Assembly (NCBI GenBank): GCA_945957125.1
Contig: CAMFJT010000011.1
Location: 1-53,044, forward strand
Reading direction: 5' to 3'
From: an uncultured Rhodospirillales bacterium
GTDB lineage: Bacteria > Pseudomonadota > Alphaproteobacteria > Reyranellales > Reyranellaceae
Length of the DNA: 53,044 nucleotides
Shown here: piece after piece, positions 37,506-46,202 of the stretch
Layout: each line of letters opens with the position of its first letter
How positions within the stretch are numbered: the stretch's first letter is position 1
The notes under the pieces: model-generated
Seen by the model: the letters and a program-made list of their open reading frames with translations, nothing else
Databases searched by the model: none
Told to the model about the DNA's origin: nothing
Translations under genes and position numbers: made by a program

Positions 37506-38318
37506 ATGACCGATCGCGTCGCAGGGAAGATCGCCGTCGTGGTCGGCGCCGGCCAGACCGAGGGCGAGACCGTCGGCAATGGCCGTGCGACCGCCCTGCT
37601 GCTGGCGCGCGAGGGCGCGACCGTGCTGTGCGTCGACCGCATCGCCGAGCGGGCGCACGAGACGGCCGACATGATCGCCGCCGAGCGCGGCGACGCAGCG
37701 GCCGCGTCGGCTCTGGCCGCCGACATCACGTCCGCGGCGGAGTGCGCCCGCATCGTCGCCGAGGCGCGCTCGCGCTATGGCCGGCTCGATATCCTGATCA
37801 ACAATGTCGGCATCGGCGGCGGCGGCGACGCGCCGGCCCACCGCCTGGAGGAGCACGTCTTCGACCGCATCATGACGGTCAACCTCAAGGGCATGTGGCT
37901 GACGATCAAGGCGGCCATCCCCGCGATGCGCGAGCAGAAGGGCGGGGCGATCGTCAACGTCTCCTCGCTGGCCGCGATGGCCGGCGCGACGCAGATGGCC
38001 TACGAGGTCTCCAAGGCGGCGGTCAACCGGCTGACGACGAGCGTGGCGCAGTCGAACGCGCGTCACGGCATCCGCGCCAACGCCATCATGATGGGCTTCA
38101 TGGACACGCCGATGGCGGTCTCGGGCATCGCCCGCGCGAGCGGCCGCTCGACCGCCGACGTGCGCGCCGAGCGCGACGCCCAGGTGCCGCTGCGCGGCAA
38201 GATGGGCACCGGCTGGGACACCGCCCACGCCGCCCTCTTCCTGGCGTCGGACGAGGCCCGCTTCATCACCGGCGAGGTCCTGCGCGTCGACGGCGGCATG
38301 GGCAACGGCCTGCGCTGA
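37506..38318 (+). CDS. Short-chain dehydrogenase/reductase (SDR)
   Basis: 270 residues, classical SDR. The nucleotide motif is a variant (GAGQTEGETVGNG, residues 14-26) with extra residues in the glycine loop. Further in are NNVG near 99, catalytic Ser in VNVSSLAAM, and YEVSK near 160. The C-terminal ITGEVLRVDGGMG is usual. The substrate cannot be inferred. Confidence 0.88.
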   Translation: MTDRVAGKIAVVVGAGQTEGETVGNGRATALLLAREGATVLCVDRIAERAHETADMIAAERGDAAAASALAADITSAAECARIVAEARSRYGRLDILINNVGIGGGGDAPAHRLEEHVFDRIMTVNLKGMWLTIKAAIPAMREQKGGAIVNVSSLAAMAGATQMAYEVSKAAVNRLTTSVAQSNARHGIRANAIMMGFMDTPMAVSGIARASGRSTADVRAERDAQVPLRGKMGTGWDTAHAALFLASDEARFITGEVLRVDGGMGNGLR

Positions 38319-38326
38319 GAGGGAGC

Positions 38327-38407
38327 GCTGGGAGCGCGGCTCTCCAGAGCCACTCTTCCTTCGATTTTCCGCATCCCATGAGCGGCTCCGGAGAGCCGCG
38401 CTCCCGG
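38327..38407. repeat. Palindromic repeat, family C, copy 4
   Basis: Arms GCTGGGAGCGCGGCTCTCC and GGAGAGCCGCGCTCCCGGC with inner AGAGCCACTC and GAGCGGCTC. It sits between the convergent SDR and metallo-beta-lactamase genes and covers most of the 94-bp gap, so it may act as a two-way terminator. Confidence 0.85.
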
Positions 38408-38412
38408 CGAGA

Positions 38413-39294
38413 TCAGGTCACGTAGTCGAGGCGGAAGCCGTCGCCCCAGCGCTTGACGTGGCCGACAGAGGGCGACGGGAAGTGCATCGTGCAGCACAGC
38501 GTATCGGTGTCGCAGTAGCGTTCGAAGAAGCTGCGGCGCGTGCGGGCGCCCTGCTCGCGGTCGGTGTCGACCCTCATCACCAGCTCGGGATAGCGGGCCT
38601 GGATCGGCGAATGGATCAGGTCGCCGGTGAACACCGCCTCATCGCCGCCCTTGCCGGCGCAGACCGCGAAATGGTCGGGCGTATGGCCCGGCGTCGGGGT
38701 CAGCCGGACATGGTCGTTGAGCGCGTGATCGCTGCTGACCAGCTCGGCCCGATTGGCCTCGATGATCGGCAGCACGCTGTCGGTGATCTGGTCGAGCGGG
38801 GTCTTCTGATGGATCTCGCTCCAGTAGGTATATTCCTTCTTCGAGAACAGGTAGCGGGCCTTCGGGAAGGTCGGCACCCAGCGGCCGTTCTCCAGCCGCG
38901 TGTTCCAGCCGACGTGATCGCCGTGCAGATGGGTGCACATCACGAAATCGATGTCCTCGACCCCGAGGCCGGCCGCCTTCAGCGCTGTCATCCAGTTGCT
39001 GTCGGACTTCTTGTTCCAGGTCGGCCGGTTCGGGAAGTTCTTGTCGTTGCCGATGCAGCTATCGACCAGGATGTTGTGATGCGGCGTCCTGACGACATAC
39101 GACTGGAAGCACAGCACGACGTTGCCGCTCGCGGCGTCATAACCGCCGGGCGCCAGCCAGGAGAGGTTCTCGGCGAGGGTGTCCTTCGACAGCGTCGGCA
39201 GGAAGTCGAGGATCGGCGTGAAGCCGGCTTCCTGCTCGACGATACGATGGATGGTCATGTCCTTGACGGCAAAGCTCGTGCGCATGGCTGGCAT
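38413..39294 (-). CDS. Metallo-beta-lactamase fold hydrolase
   Basis: 293 residues. The dinuclear zinc motif CTHLHGDHVGWN is clear near residue 120, followed by PGHTPDHF and FTGDLIHSP with the expected His and Asp ligands. Length and layout fit lactonase-like or AttM/PNGM-type members rather than RNases. There is no signal peptide. An ATG nine bases further in (39285) has better spacing to GAGAGGAA and may be used. The substrate is unknown; lactones are plausible. Confidence 0.85.
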   Translation of the reverse strand: MPAMRTSFAVKDMTIHRIVEQEAGFTPILDFLPTLSKDTLAENLSWLAPGGYDAASGNVVLCFQSYVVRTPHHNILVDSCIGNDKNFPNRPTWNKKSDSNWMTALKAAGLGVEDIDFVMCTHLHGDHVGWNTRLENGRWVPTFPKARYLFSKKEYTYWSEIHQKTPLDQITDSVLPIIEANRAELVSSDHALNDHVRLTPTPGHTPDHFAVCAGKGGDEAVFTGDLIHSPIQARYPELVMRVDTDREQGARTRRSFFERYCDTDTLCCTMHFPSPSVGHVKRWGDGFRLDYVT

Positions 39295-39346
39295 TTCCTC
39301 TCCGGGGGCTAGCCCGATCTATTGTCGTGCAGGATACGTCCTGTCG

Positions 39347-40594
39347 CTAGAAGAAGACGTAGGCGCGGACGACGACGTTCTTGCGGCAGCGGGCGTTGGC
39401 CGGCGCGGTCGGGTCGATGCAGGCGGTGTGGAAGGACCAGCGCGAGACCGAGCCGTCGGTGACCGAGTCGTAGCATTTCAGCATCGAGACCTCCGTCGAG
39501 GTCTGCCTGGGGAACCAGTACCATTCGTGCGTCGGGCGATAGGTGAAGCGCGTGGTCTCGCCGACGCGATCGTCGTAGATGCGGTAGTTGGTGATGTAGG
39601 GCTGGTCGGCGAAGGATGGCCAGGCGCAGAGCACGAAGGGGAACTGCTCGACCGTCTCCATCGGCTTGGCGAGGTTGATCGACATGAAGCGGCGCGACAT
39701 CTTCGCGTCGGCCTCTTCCGGCGTGTAGCTCTGCGTCCGCCCGAAGTTGCGCAGGTTGGAGGTGAGCAGCTCGCGGCAGCGCACCCGCCCGCTATTGTCG
39801 TTCAGGTCGTTGTGCACGAGGTTGACGTAGCGCGCGTTCACGCCGGGGTTCTTGTTGTCCTGGTCCTCGGTGCGATCGCCCGTGTAGTCCTTGTCGAACA
39901 CGTCGTGATTGTAGGCCAGCGCGTCGGTCGAGCCGGGAAAGAACTCGAGCAGCAGCTTCTCGATCTCGGGATAGAACACCCGCTCGACCTCGGCCGAATC
40001 GTAGAAGTTCGCGCACTTCGATTCGAGATGGGCGAGCGCGACGCCGAGCCGGTCCATGCATTCGGGGCTGCTGGGCGAGAGGCCCGGGTAATATTCGCCG
40101 ATGCGCCGCGCATCCCGCATCACCTGCGGGAAGTAGAGATTGCGCCGGCGGTTGTCCTCCTCGTTGCGCTGCAGGATCGCCGCCATGTCGGCACGCTCGG
40201 GATCGCGCCACAGCGCGTTGGACGGCACGATGGAATAGCTCGGCCGCTCGAACACCGTGTAGGCCAGCGGCAGCGCCAGCCCGCCCTCGGGCGCCTTGAT
40301 GCTGTTGGATTCACGGATATAGCGCACGCATTCGTCGTAGTCGCGGAAGGCGAGGCCCCAGCGGGTCTTGATCGGGCCGGGCGGGGCGTCGTCGATCATG
40401 TCGATGACGCGCTGGCTCTCGCCGCCGGCGATCTCGGCCAGCGCATCGTCCAGCGCCTTGGCGGTTCCCGCATCGCCGTCGCGGTCGAACGACATGTAGG
40501 ACAGCCCGCCGTTGGCCGCGATCGGTGCCGGCTGGCCCGCCGTGCACTGCAGCGTCGGCACATAAGGCTGCGAGACGATCTCGGGTTGGCTCAT
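39347..40594 (-). CDS. CmcJ/NvfI-type (GA4 desaturase-like) non-heme iron oxygenase
   Basis: 415 residues. The pattern fits the CmcJ/NvfI/AsaB group: LVHNDLND with an HxD metal pair, FMSINLAKPMETVEQFPFVLCAW, then HEWYWFPRQTSTEVSMLKCYDS, and a late FHTAC that supplies the distal His. These proteins are usually 2-oxoglutarate-dependent oxygenases in secondary metabolism; the substrate is unknown. The start is ATG at 40594 after GGAGGTG. It shares a 191-bp divergent spacer with a monooxygenase gene. Confidence 0.7.
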   Translation of the reverse strand: MSQPEIVSQPYVPTLQCTAGQPAPIAANGGLSYMSFDRDGDAGTAKALDDALAEIAGGESQRVIDMIDDAPPGPIKTRWGLAFRDYDECVRYIRESNSIKAPEGGLALPLAYTVFERPSYSIVPSNALWRDPERADMAAILQRNEEDNRRRNLYFPQVMRDARRIGEYYPGLSPSSPECMDRLGVALAHLESKCANFYDSAEVERVFYPEIEKLLLEFFPGSTDALAYNHDVFDKDYTGDRTEDQDNKNPGVNARYVNLVHNDLNDNSGRVRCRELLTSNLRNFGRTQSYTPEEADAKMSRRFMSINLAKPMETVEQFPFVLCAWPSFADQPYITNYRIYDDRVGETTRFTYRPTHEWYWFPRQTSTEVSMLKCYDSVTDGSVSRWSFHTACIDPTAPANARCRKNVVVRAYVFF

Positions 40595-40742
40595 GGCGCA
40601 CCTCCGGTTGTTTCGACGTCACGCTGGCACAGGCGGCCGGCGCTTTCCAGATGATGAATCTCGCCCGGGTCATGAGGCGGAATCATGCGAAATCGGCGAG
40701 CGGTTATCGCACTCCGGCAAGACGTCCTATTGGTCCGGAACG

Positions 40743-40766
40743 CAGGGCCGCTACTATGCGGCCCTG
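40743..40766 (+). promoter_or_regulatory. Perfect hairpin in a monooxygenase leader
   Basis: CAGGGCCGC (40743-40751) and GCGGCCCTG (40758-40766) are perfect complements around TACTAT, 19 bases upstream of the ATG at 40786. It could be an operator for a dimeric regulator or a leader hairpin that limits translation. The TACTAT centre could itself serve as a -10 element. Confidence 0.4.
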
Positions 40767-40785
40767 TCGCTTCCTGCGAGGGACC

Positions 40786-41796
40786 ATGAGCGCTACCGGC
40801 CTGCCTGTCGACGATCGCCTGCAACTCGGCGTCCAGACCATCCATCGCCGCACCGAGCCGGCGGTCGGCACCTGGCTGCCGACGATCGACGAGATGCGGT
40901 CGCTGGTCGAGCTGGTCGATCGCGGCGGCTACGATTCGCTGTGGGTCGGCGACCATGTCTCCTTCCACATCGCCATCTTCGATCCGTTCCTGCAGCTCGC
41001 CCAGGCGGCGGTGCTCAGCCGGCGGCTGGTGTTCGGCACGGGCGTCTATCTCGTGCCGCTGCGCCATCCGACGCCGGTCGCCAAGCAGGTCTCGACGCTC
41101 GATCATCTCGCCGAGGGCCGGTTCATCTTCGGCGTCGGCGTGGGCGGCGAGTTCGCCAAGGAGTTCGAGGCCTGCGGCGTGCCGGTCGCCGAGCGCGGCG
41201 CGCGGCTGGACGAAAGCCTCGCGGTGATGCGCAAGCTGTGGAGCGGCCGGCCCGCCACCCACGACGGCCGCTTCTTCAAGTTCGAGGGCGTGACGATGCA
41301 GCCGCCGCCGCGCCAGGCGGGCGGCCCGCCGATCTGGTGCGGCGGCCGCTCCGACGCAGCACTACGCCGCGTCGGCCGCGCCACCGACGGCTGGATGTCC
41401 TATGTCATCACGCCGGAGATGTTCCGCCAGGGACTGGAGAAGATCGCGGCGGCGGCCGCCGCGGCCAACCGCGTCTTCGAGCGCGGCTTCGGCACGGCGC
41501 ATCTGCTCTTCACACGCATCGACGACACCTACGAACAGGCGCTCGATGCCGCGACCGCCTCGCTCAGCCAGCGCTACGGCATGGACTTCCGCAAGGCCGC
41601 GCAGCGTTATTGCGCGCTGGGGACGCCGCAACAGGTCGCCGAGACGATCGCGCGCTTCCACGACGCCGGAGCCCGCCACGTCATCGTCGATTTCGTCGGC
41701 CCCTACGAGGAGCGCGACCGCCAGATCGAACGCTTCGCCGCGGAGGCGATGCCGCTGCTGGCCGGGTTGCGCGGGGCGCCGCCGGCCGGTCAGTAG
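40786..41796 (+). CDS. LLM-class F420/FMN-dependent oxidoreductase
   Basis: A 336-residue luciferase-like barrel of a shorter subgroup than the two NtaA-like genes. Motifs: YDSLWVGDHVSF, LVFGTGVYLVPLRHPTPVAKQVSTLDHLAEGRF, FGVGVGGEFAKEFEACGV, and PPIWCGGRSDAALRRVGRATDGW. The HPTPVAKQ stretch is typical of F420- or FMN-linked LLM oxidoreductases. The start is ATG at 40786 after GCGAGGGA. Its 3' end overlaps the convergent hydroxyacid dehydrogenase by 7 bases. Confidence 0.86.
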   Translation: MSATGLPVDDRLQLGVQTIHRRTEPAVGTWLPTIDEMRSLVELVDRGGYDSLWVGDHVSFHIAIFDPFLQLAQAAVLSRRLVFGTGVYLVPLRHPTPVAKQVSTLDHLAEGRFIFGVGVGGEFAKEFEACGVPVAERGARLDESLAVMRKLWSGRPATHDGRFFKFEGVTMQPPPRQAGGPPIWCGGRSDAALRRVGRATDGWMSYVITPEMFRQGLEKIAAAAAAANRVFERGFGTAHLLFTRIDDTYEQALDAATASLSQRYGMDFRKAAQRYCALGTPQQVAETIARFHDAGARHVIVDFVGPYEERDRQIERFAAEAMPLLAGLRGAPPAGQ

Positions 41797-42725
41797 CCCT
41801 GGGCGACGTCGACCTCCTGCAGCAGCCCTCCGCCCGCCTCGAAGCTGCGGATGTTGGCGGCGACCTCGGTGACGAGCTGGGTCACGGTCGGCCGGCGCGC
41901 GACATGGGGCATGATCGTGACCCTGGGATGGAGCCATAACGGGCTGTCCGGCGGCAGAGGCTCGGGATGGAGCGCATCGAGGGCGGCGTAGGAGAGCTGC
42001 CCGGAATCGAGGGCGGCGATCAGGTCGGCGTCGACCACATGCTTGCCGCGGCCGACATTCACCAGCATGGCGCCGCGCGGCATCATGGCGAAGGTACGGG
42101 CGCAGAAGATTCCTTCGGTCTCGGGCGTGAGCGGCAGCAGGCAGACGGCAATGTCGGTCTGGCCGAGGAAAGCCTCGAGCCGGTCGCGGCCGTGGAACAG
42201 CGGCACCTCCGCCGCCGGCCGCGGCGAGCGCACCCAGGCGGAGACCTCGAAGCCCAGCGACTGCAGCACCAGCGCCGGCGCCTTGGCCATCATGCCGAAG
42301 CCCAGGAAGCCGATCCGGCGCTGCTCGGGCCGCACGATCGGCACGCGGCGCCATTCGCGGCGGGCTTGCGCCGCCTGGTAGCCCGGCATGTCGCGATGCA
42401 GACGCAGCACGTGCATGACGACGTACTCGGTCATCATCGGATCGCCGCCCGGCGGCTCGACCTTGCCGAGCGGCACCTTCGGCAGCTTCGGATGCCCCAC
42501 GATGTCCTCGACGCCGGCCGCGCGGCTGAACATCGCCTTGAGGTTCGGGAAGGCCGGCAGCTTGTCGAAGTCCGGGTGCATGAAGGCGAGATATTCGATG
42601 TCCTTCAGATCGCCCGCCTCGGGCCAGAAGCGGATCGGCAGGTCGGGAAGCTGCTCCCTGAAGGCGGCGCGGAAGGCCTCGGCACTGCCGATGATCCTGT
42701 CCAGGTTGACGACGAGCAGCGCCAT
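41790..42725 (-). CDS. D-2-hydroxyacid dehydrogenase (GhrA-like)
   Basis: 311 residues, the length of glyoxylate/hydroxypyruvate reductase A. The NAD(P) motif is GFLGFGMMAKAPALVLQSLGF, a variant in which the third Gly is Met-Ala. Active-site Arg is in NVGRGKHVVD, Glu in LHPEPLP, and His in MPHVARRP. It reduces 2-oxoacids. It is convergent with the LLM gene and overlaps it by 7 bases. Confidence 0.85.
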   Translation of the reverse strand: MALLVVNLDRIIGSAEAFRAAFREQLPDLPIRFWPEAGDLKDIEYLAFMHPDFDKLPAFPNLKAMFSRAAGVEDIVGHPKLPKVPLGKVEPPGGDPMMTEYVVMHVLRLHRDMPGYQAAQARREWRRVPIVRPEQRRIGFLGFGMMAKAPALVLQSLGFEVSAWVRSPRPAAEVPLFHGRDRLEAFLGQTDIAVCLLPLTPETEGIFCARTFAMMPRGAMLVNVGRGKHVVDADLIAALDSGQLSYAALDALHPEPLPPDSPLWLHPRVTIMPHVARRPTVTQLVTEVAANIRSFEAGGGLLQEVDVAQGY

Positions 42726-42781
42726 GCTTCCTCTCTTTCTCTTCTCCCCCTATCGGGGCAGGGCTATCGCATGAAGGCTTT

Positions 42782-42910
42782 CCCTCCCCCGTCTCCGGGG
42801 GAGGTGGCGCGGTAATCCGCGACGGAGGGGGTCGGGAACGCGGTGTTGCATGAGCATGCCCCCCTCCGTCCGCGTAAGACGCGGCCACCTCCCCCGAAGA
42901 CGGGGGAGGG
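42782..42910. repeat. Palindromic repeat, family A, copy 3 (intergenic)
   Basis: A 129-bp element nearly identical in its arms to the two copies inside the 9611-19861 synthase, with a different central loop. Here it is in the 240-bp gap upstream of the hydroxyacid dehydrogenase and downstream of the TauD-type gene, which shows that the family is also an ordinary intergenic repeat. The rest of the gap is unremarkable. Confidence 0.92.
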
Positions 42911-42965
42911 AAGACGAGTGTGCAATTGCCCTGCCTATCCGGGCGAGAGGAATATGGGGAAAGCG

Positions 42966-43841
42966 CTACACCGCCGCCGGCAGCGGCAGGTCGAGCGAGG
43001 TGGTGCGGCGCAGCTCGCGGCGATGGGTCTGGTCGTCGAACGGGCGGGCACGATGCATGGTGCAGCGATTGTCCCAGATCACGAAGTCATGCGGCCGCCA
43101 GACGTGGCGGTAGACGAACTGCGGCTGCGTGGCGTGGTCGGTCAGGTCGCGCAGCAGGAGGCGGCCTTCGGGCACCGGCCAGTCGACGACGTGCTCGGCG
43201 TGCGAGGCGAGATAGAGGGCGCGGCGGCCGGAGCCGGGAATGGTCCGCACCAGCGGATGGACGGCGCCCTTCAGCTTGTCCTGCTCGTCGGCACTGAAGT
43301 CGAAGCCGAGCACGTGGCGCGAATAGACGATCGAATGGAAGACGCGCAGCCCCTCGATCGTGGCGCGGGTCTCCGCGTCGAGCGCGTCGTAGGCGGCGCG
43401 CATGTCGGCGAATTCCGTATCCGCCCGCACCGGCGGCACGACGCGCGCCGACAGCATCGAGTAGCGGCCCGGCGGATCGACGAACGAGGCATCGGTGTGC
43501 CACAGCCGGTTGGCGACCGAGGAGGCGCGCATGCGGTTGTCCGCGTCACGAATCTTGCCGTCCTTGTCGACGTTGGACACGTCGGCCAGCGCCTCGTTGC
43601 CGAACCGGTTGCCGGCGATCGCGGAGGACGAGGTGCGCGCGTGCAGCGTGCCGTCGAAGCGCTGCGCGAAGTCGAGCTGCTCGTCGTTGGTGAAGTCCTG
43701 ATCGCGGAACACCAGCACGGCGTAGCGGTCCATGCCGGCGCGGATCGCCTCCAGCGTCTCGCGGTCGTGCACCCGCCGCAGGTCGATCGGCCCCACCTCG
43801 CCGGCGAACACGGGGGTGAGCGGCGTGATGGTGACGGTCAT
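42966..43841 (-). CDS. TauD/TfdA-family 2-oxoglutarate dioxygenase
   Basis: 291 residues. The iron facial triad is visible: His and Asp in LWHTDASF (about residue 115) and the distal His in NRCTMHRARPF, with the 2-oxoglutarate-binding Arg in RRTTSLD. The opening ITPLTPVFAGEVGPIDLRR is typical. It may cleave sulfonates, aryloxyalkanoates or similar; no sulfonate transport gene is adjacent. The start is ATG at 43841 after GGGAG. Confidence 0.9.
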   Translation of the reverse strand: MTVTITPLTPVFAGEVGPIDLRRVHDRETLEAIRAGMDRYAVLVFRDQDFTNDEQLDFAQRFDGTLHARTSSSAIAGNRFGNEALADVSNVDKDGKIRDADNRMRASSVANRLWHTDASFVDPPGRYSMLSARVVPPVRADTEFADMRAAYDALDAETRATIEGLRVFHSIVYSRHVLGFDFSADEQDKLKGAVHPLVRTIPGSGRRALYLASHAEHVVDWPVPEGRLLLRDLTDHATQPQFVYRHVWRPHDFVIWDNRCTMHRARPFDDQTHRRELRRTTSLDLPLPAAV

Positions 43842-43856
43842 CGTGCAGCGCTCCCT

Positions 43857-44534
43857 TTATTGCCGCGGCGTCAGCCTCACCGCCGTCATGTAGTGCTGGC
43901 GGTAGTAGTCGGAATCGAGCAGCGTGACCGAGACCGGTGAGCCGCGATGGGTGGCATGCACGAACTGGCCGTCGCCGGCATAGATGCCGACATGGGTGAA
44001 CGTGCCGCGGAAGCCGAAGAAGACGATGTCGCCGCGCTGCAGGTCGGCACGCGCCACCGGCATGCCCTCGCGCGCCATGCCATCCGGCATGCGCGGGATG
44101 GTCTGCCCGAACACCGCGCCGTAGAGATAGTAGACGAAGCCGCTGCAGTCGAAGCCCGTGCTGGGCGAGATGCCGCCGGGACGATAGGGCGTGCCGAGAT
44201 AGTTCATCGCCCGGGAGACCAGGCGGTCGCCCCACTCGTTGGGGCTGGCCACAGCGGCAGTCGCGAAGGACGCCTGGACGATGGGAGGCTTCGCGCTCGT
44301 GAAGCCGGCGAAAGCGCCGTTCTCCTGCTGCCACTTGGCATTGAGCTGGTCGGCCATGCTGTCCGACGGATCGGCCTTGGGGGCGGCCTTGGCCACGGGC
44401 TTCAGCTTCGATTTTGCGGGCGCCTTGACCTGCGCCATGGCGGGAGAAAGCGCCCCCGCCGTTCCGGCCAGCACCAGGGCGGCCACGATGACTCCGACGA
44501 TCGAACGCGTGTTGCGCCCGGTTCCCAACGCCAT
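43857..44534 (-). CDS. NlpC/P60 cell-wall hydrolase, exported
   Basis: 225 residues. A signal peptide is evident (MALGTGRNTR, then GVIVAALVLAGTAGALSPAMA), then a Lys/Ala/Pro-rich spacer and a C-terminal NlpC/P60 domain with catalytic Cys in GFDCSGFVYYLYG and His in THVGIYAGDGQFVHA. It likely cleaves peptide stems of peptidoglycan. The start is ATG at 44534 with GGGGGAG upstream, preferred over a longer frame to 44639 that would hide the signal peptide. The gap to the TauD-type gene is 15 bp. Confidence 0.9.
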   Translation of the reverse strand: MALGTGRNTRSIVGVIVAALVLAGTAGALSPAMAQVKAPAKSKLKPVAKAAPKADPSDSMADQLNAKWQQENGAFAGFTSAKPPIVQASFATAAVASPNEWGDRLVSRAMNYLGTPYRPGGISPSTGFDCSGFVYYLYGAVFGQTIPRMPDGMAREGMPVARADLQRGDIVFFGFRGTFTHVGIYAGDGQFVHATHRGSPVSVTLLDSDYYRQHYMTAVRLTPRQ

Positions 44535-44586
44535 GAACTTCTCCCCCTTGGGACTAAAGCAAGCAAGGCGGCCAACGGCCTGGCGC

Positions 44587-44616
44587 ATAGTGTCGAACGA
44601 GGGGCGATCCGTCCAA
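44587..44616 (-). promoter_or_regulatory. Possible sigma-70 promoter for the NlpC/P60 gene
   Basis: On the minus strand TTGGAC (44616-44611) is followed after 18 bases by CACTAT (44592-44587), about 50 bases before the start codon. The region upstream is unusually AT-rich for this genome (GCAAATTTGC, TTTGTTG). Confidence 0.3.
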
Positions 44617-44680
44617 CAAATGTTGCAAATTTGCCACAATGAATTTCAGGCTCTTACCCTTTGAAATTCCTTACTTTTCC

Positions 44681-45361
44681 TTATTTGTGCCTGGGATTTT
44701 CCACAGAGCGCGGCAAATCGGCACCTGCCGCTCTGCGCGCGTCGGCGGCGGCGAAATGCGCCAGTTGATCGGCGCGCGCCTTGAGGAATGCGGGACGGCC
44801 GGTCACGCGGCGCACATAGGCATCGGTCGCGGGTCGATCGCCGGAGGCGCGGACATCGGGCAGGCGCAGGACGTCGGCCATCAGCAGGTCGGCCACGGTG
44901 AAACGATCAGCGGCCAGCCATTCGCGCCCGGCCAGGACCGCTTCGATCTGGTCGAGGCGGCTCGTCACCCAGCCCGAAAGGGCGTTGTCGGGCTGGCCCG
45001 AGATCTTGAGGAACCACCACGGCACGGTGACCATCTCGATCGAGTTGAGCGCGGCGATGACCCATTGCACCGTTGCGGCCTCCCCCGCCGGGTCGCGCGG
45101 CATCAGGCTCTCGCTCTTGCGGGCGAGATGGAGCAGCCCTGCCCCGCTCTCGAAGATCTCCAGCCCGCCGTCGCGCAGGAACGGCACCTGGCCGAACGGC
45201 TGTTGCGACAGATGGTTGGTCTCGCGCCCCTCGAACGGCACCGTCCGCACCGAATAGGCGAGCCCCGCCTCCTCGCAGGCCCATCTGAGCCGCAGATCGC
45301 GCACGAAGCCCCGCGGGCCTTCAGGCACCCAGTCCAAGGTCCAGATGACAAGCTCGTTCAT
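44681..45361 (-). CDS. Glutathione S-transferase-like protein
   Basis: 226 residues with an N-terminal thioredoxin-like half (LAYSVRTVPFEG, PFGQVPFLRDGGLEIFESGAGLLHLA, where the ES pair binds glutathione) and an all-helical C-terminal half with DRFTVADLLMADVLRL. The class is uncertain. The start is ATG at 45361 with a weak ribosome site. It lies directly downstream of the HTH/antitoxin-like gene on the same strand with an 18-bp gap, so readthrough is likely. Confidence 0.85.
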   Translation of the reverse strand: MNELVIWTLDWVPEGPRGFVRDLRLRWACEEAGLAYSVRTVPFEGRETNHLSQQPFGQVPFLRDGGLEIFESGAGLLHLARKSESLMPRDPAGEAATVQWVIAALNSIEMVTVPWWFLKISGQPDNALSGWVTSRLDQIEAVLAGREWLAADRFTVADLLMADVLRLPDVRASGDRPATDAYVRRVTGRPAFLKARADQLAHFAAADARRAAGADLPRSVENPRHK

Positions 45362-45379
45362 GAGTGGAGAATCCCCGGC

Positions 45380-45850
45380 CTACGCCACGAGCGACGATTC
45401 GCGCCAACCGCTGTTCTTCGTCTCGAAGACGGATCGATAGTCGTGCCCATGCCGCTTCTCGTCCGCCTCCTGCAACTGCCTGATCACGTCTGCCATCAGG
45501 CCCCTGCCGGCGCGCGCGGCGTATGTCTCGCGAATCGCGATATCCGCCATGAGACCCAGCGGCTTCTCGCGCGCCTTCTCCCACCGGATGACGGTCGCCC
45601 GGTCGACGCCCAGAAGCTTGCCGAAGTCGGTTTGCGACAGGTCCAGCATGACCCGCAGAAAGCGGGCATGCTGCCCGAGAATCGGACGTGCGCTGTCGAC
45701 GATGGCGCGAGCGATCACCTGGTGAAGCTCGAGAGCATGATCGATCGCCACGCCTTCACCATATTCGGTGGTCTCGATGCGATATCCGTTTGCAAGCCAC
45801 ACATCGTCCAGCCCGGACTTCGTGTAGTGGAACAGCTTGTCGCCGCTCAC
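45380..45850 (-). CDS. MqsA-like HTH antitoxin/repressor lacking the zinc motif
   Basis: 156 residues. The front half (FHYTKSGLDDVWLANGYRIET) resembles the N-terminal region of MqsA/YgiT-type antitoxins but lacks their Cys zinc ligands. The second half is a clear HTH-XRE fold (LDLSQTDFGKLLGVDRATVIRWEK, residues about 80-105). The start is GTG at 45850, overlapping the TGA of the upstream gene, with GGAGGG six bases before it; a longer frame to 45922 is unlikely. It is expected to bind and neutralise the DUF4258 partner and repress the pair. Confidence 0.72.
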   Translation of the reverse strand: MSGDKLFHYTKSGLDDVWLANGYRIETTEYGEGVAIDHALELHQVIARAIVDSARPILGQHARFLRVMLDLSQTDFGKLLGVDRATVIRWEKAREKPLGLMADIAIRETYAARAGRGLMADVIRQLQEADEKRHGHDYRSVFETKNSGWRESSLVA

Positions 45851-46200
45851 GTCAGGTCCCTCCACATGACAGTCCGCACGATCAAGGTGCGGTCGTCCCT
45901 TACTATTACAGTCACGACACACGCGTCTCTTCCCCCGGGCATCCGCTTGGCCATGATCGCCTGCCAGTGACCGCGCTCGTTCATCACCGGATCGCCGAAA
46001 ACCGCACCCGTCTGAAGCACGCGATAGACCGTCATCGTATCGAGCGAGTCCGTACCGCGCTCATCCACTCGATCGAACGCATGCTCCGTGATCACGATCC
46101 GCGACGTATCGTGAGCCCATTCGCGGATCGTCCTCTCGGCCTCGTCGGACCGCAAATCGGTCCAGCGGACCGGGCGGCGAAGAGGAATTGGCTCGGTCAT
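45847..46200 (-). CDS. DUF4258-type putative toxin
   Basis: 117 residues. The core TEHAFDRVDERGTDSLDTMTVYRVLQTGAV and late CVVTVIVRDDRTLIVRTV match DUF4258, a RelE/MqsR-like small-protein family often paired with an HTH antitoxin. Start: ATG at 46200, directly after a perfect palindrome; a second ATG at 46221 lies inside the palindrome. There is no ribosome site, so initiation may be weak or leaderless, which suits a toxin. The stop overlaps the antitoxin GTG. The gene order is toxin first, as in mqsRA and higBA. Confidence 0.7.
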   Translation of the reverse strand: MTEPIPLRRPVRWTDLRSDEAERTIREWAHDTSRIVITEHAFDRVDERGTDSLDTMTVYRVLQTGAVFGDPVMNERGHWQAIMAKRMPGGRDACVVTVIVRDDRTLIVRTVMWRDLT

Positions 46201-46202
46201 GG

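Noticed and set aside
41362-42888. Long minus-strand frame over the hydroxyacid dehydrogenase
   Set aside because: Overlaps the true gene in another frame and begins in a palindrome; it has no NAD-binding motif.
44623-44632. GCAAATTTGC palindrome upstream of the NlpC/P60 gene as a second TA operator
   Set aside because: Only partly similar to the 46203-46221 site and not next to a TA gene; short AT palindromes arise easily by chance.
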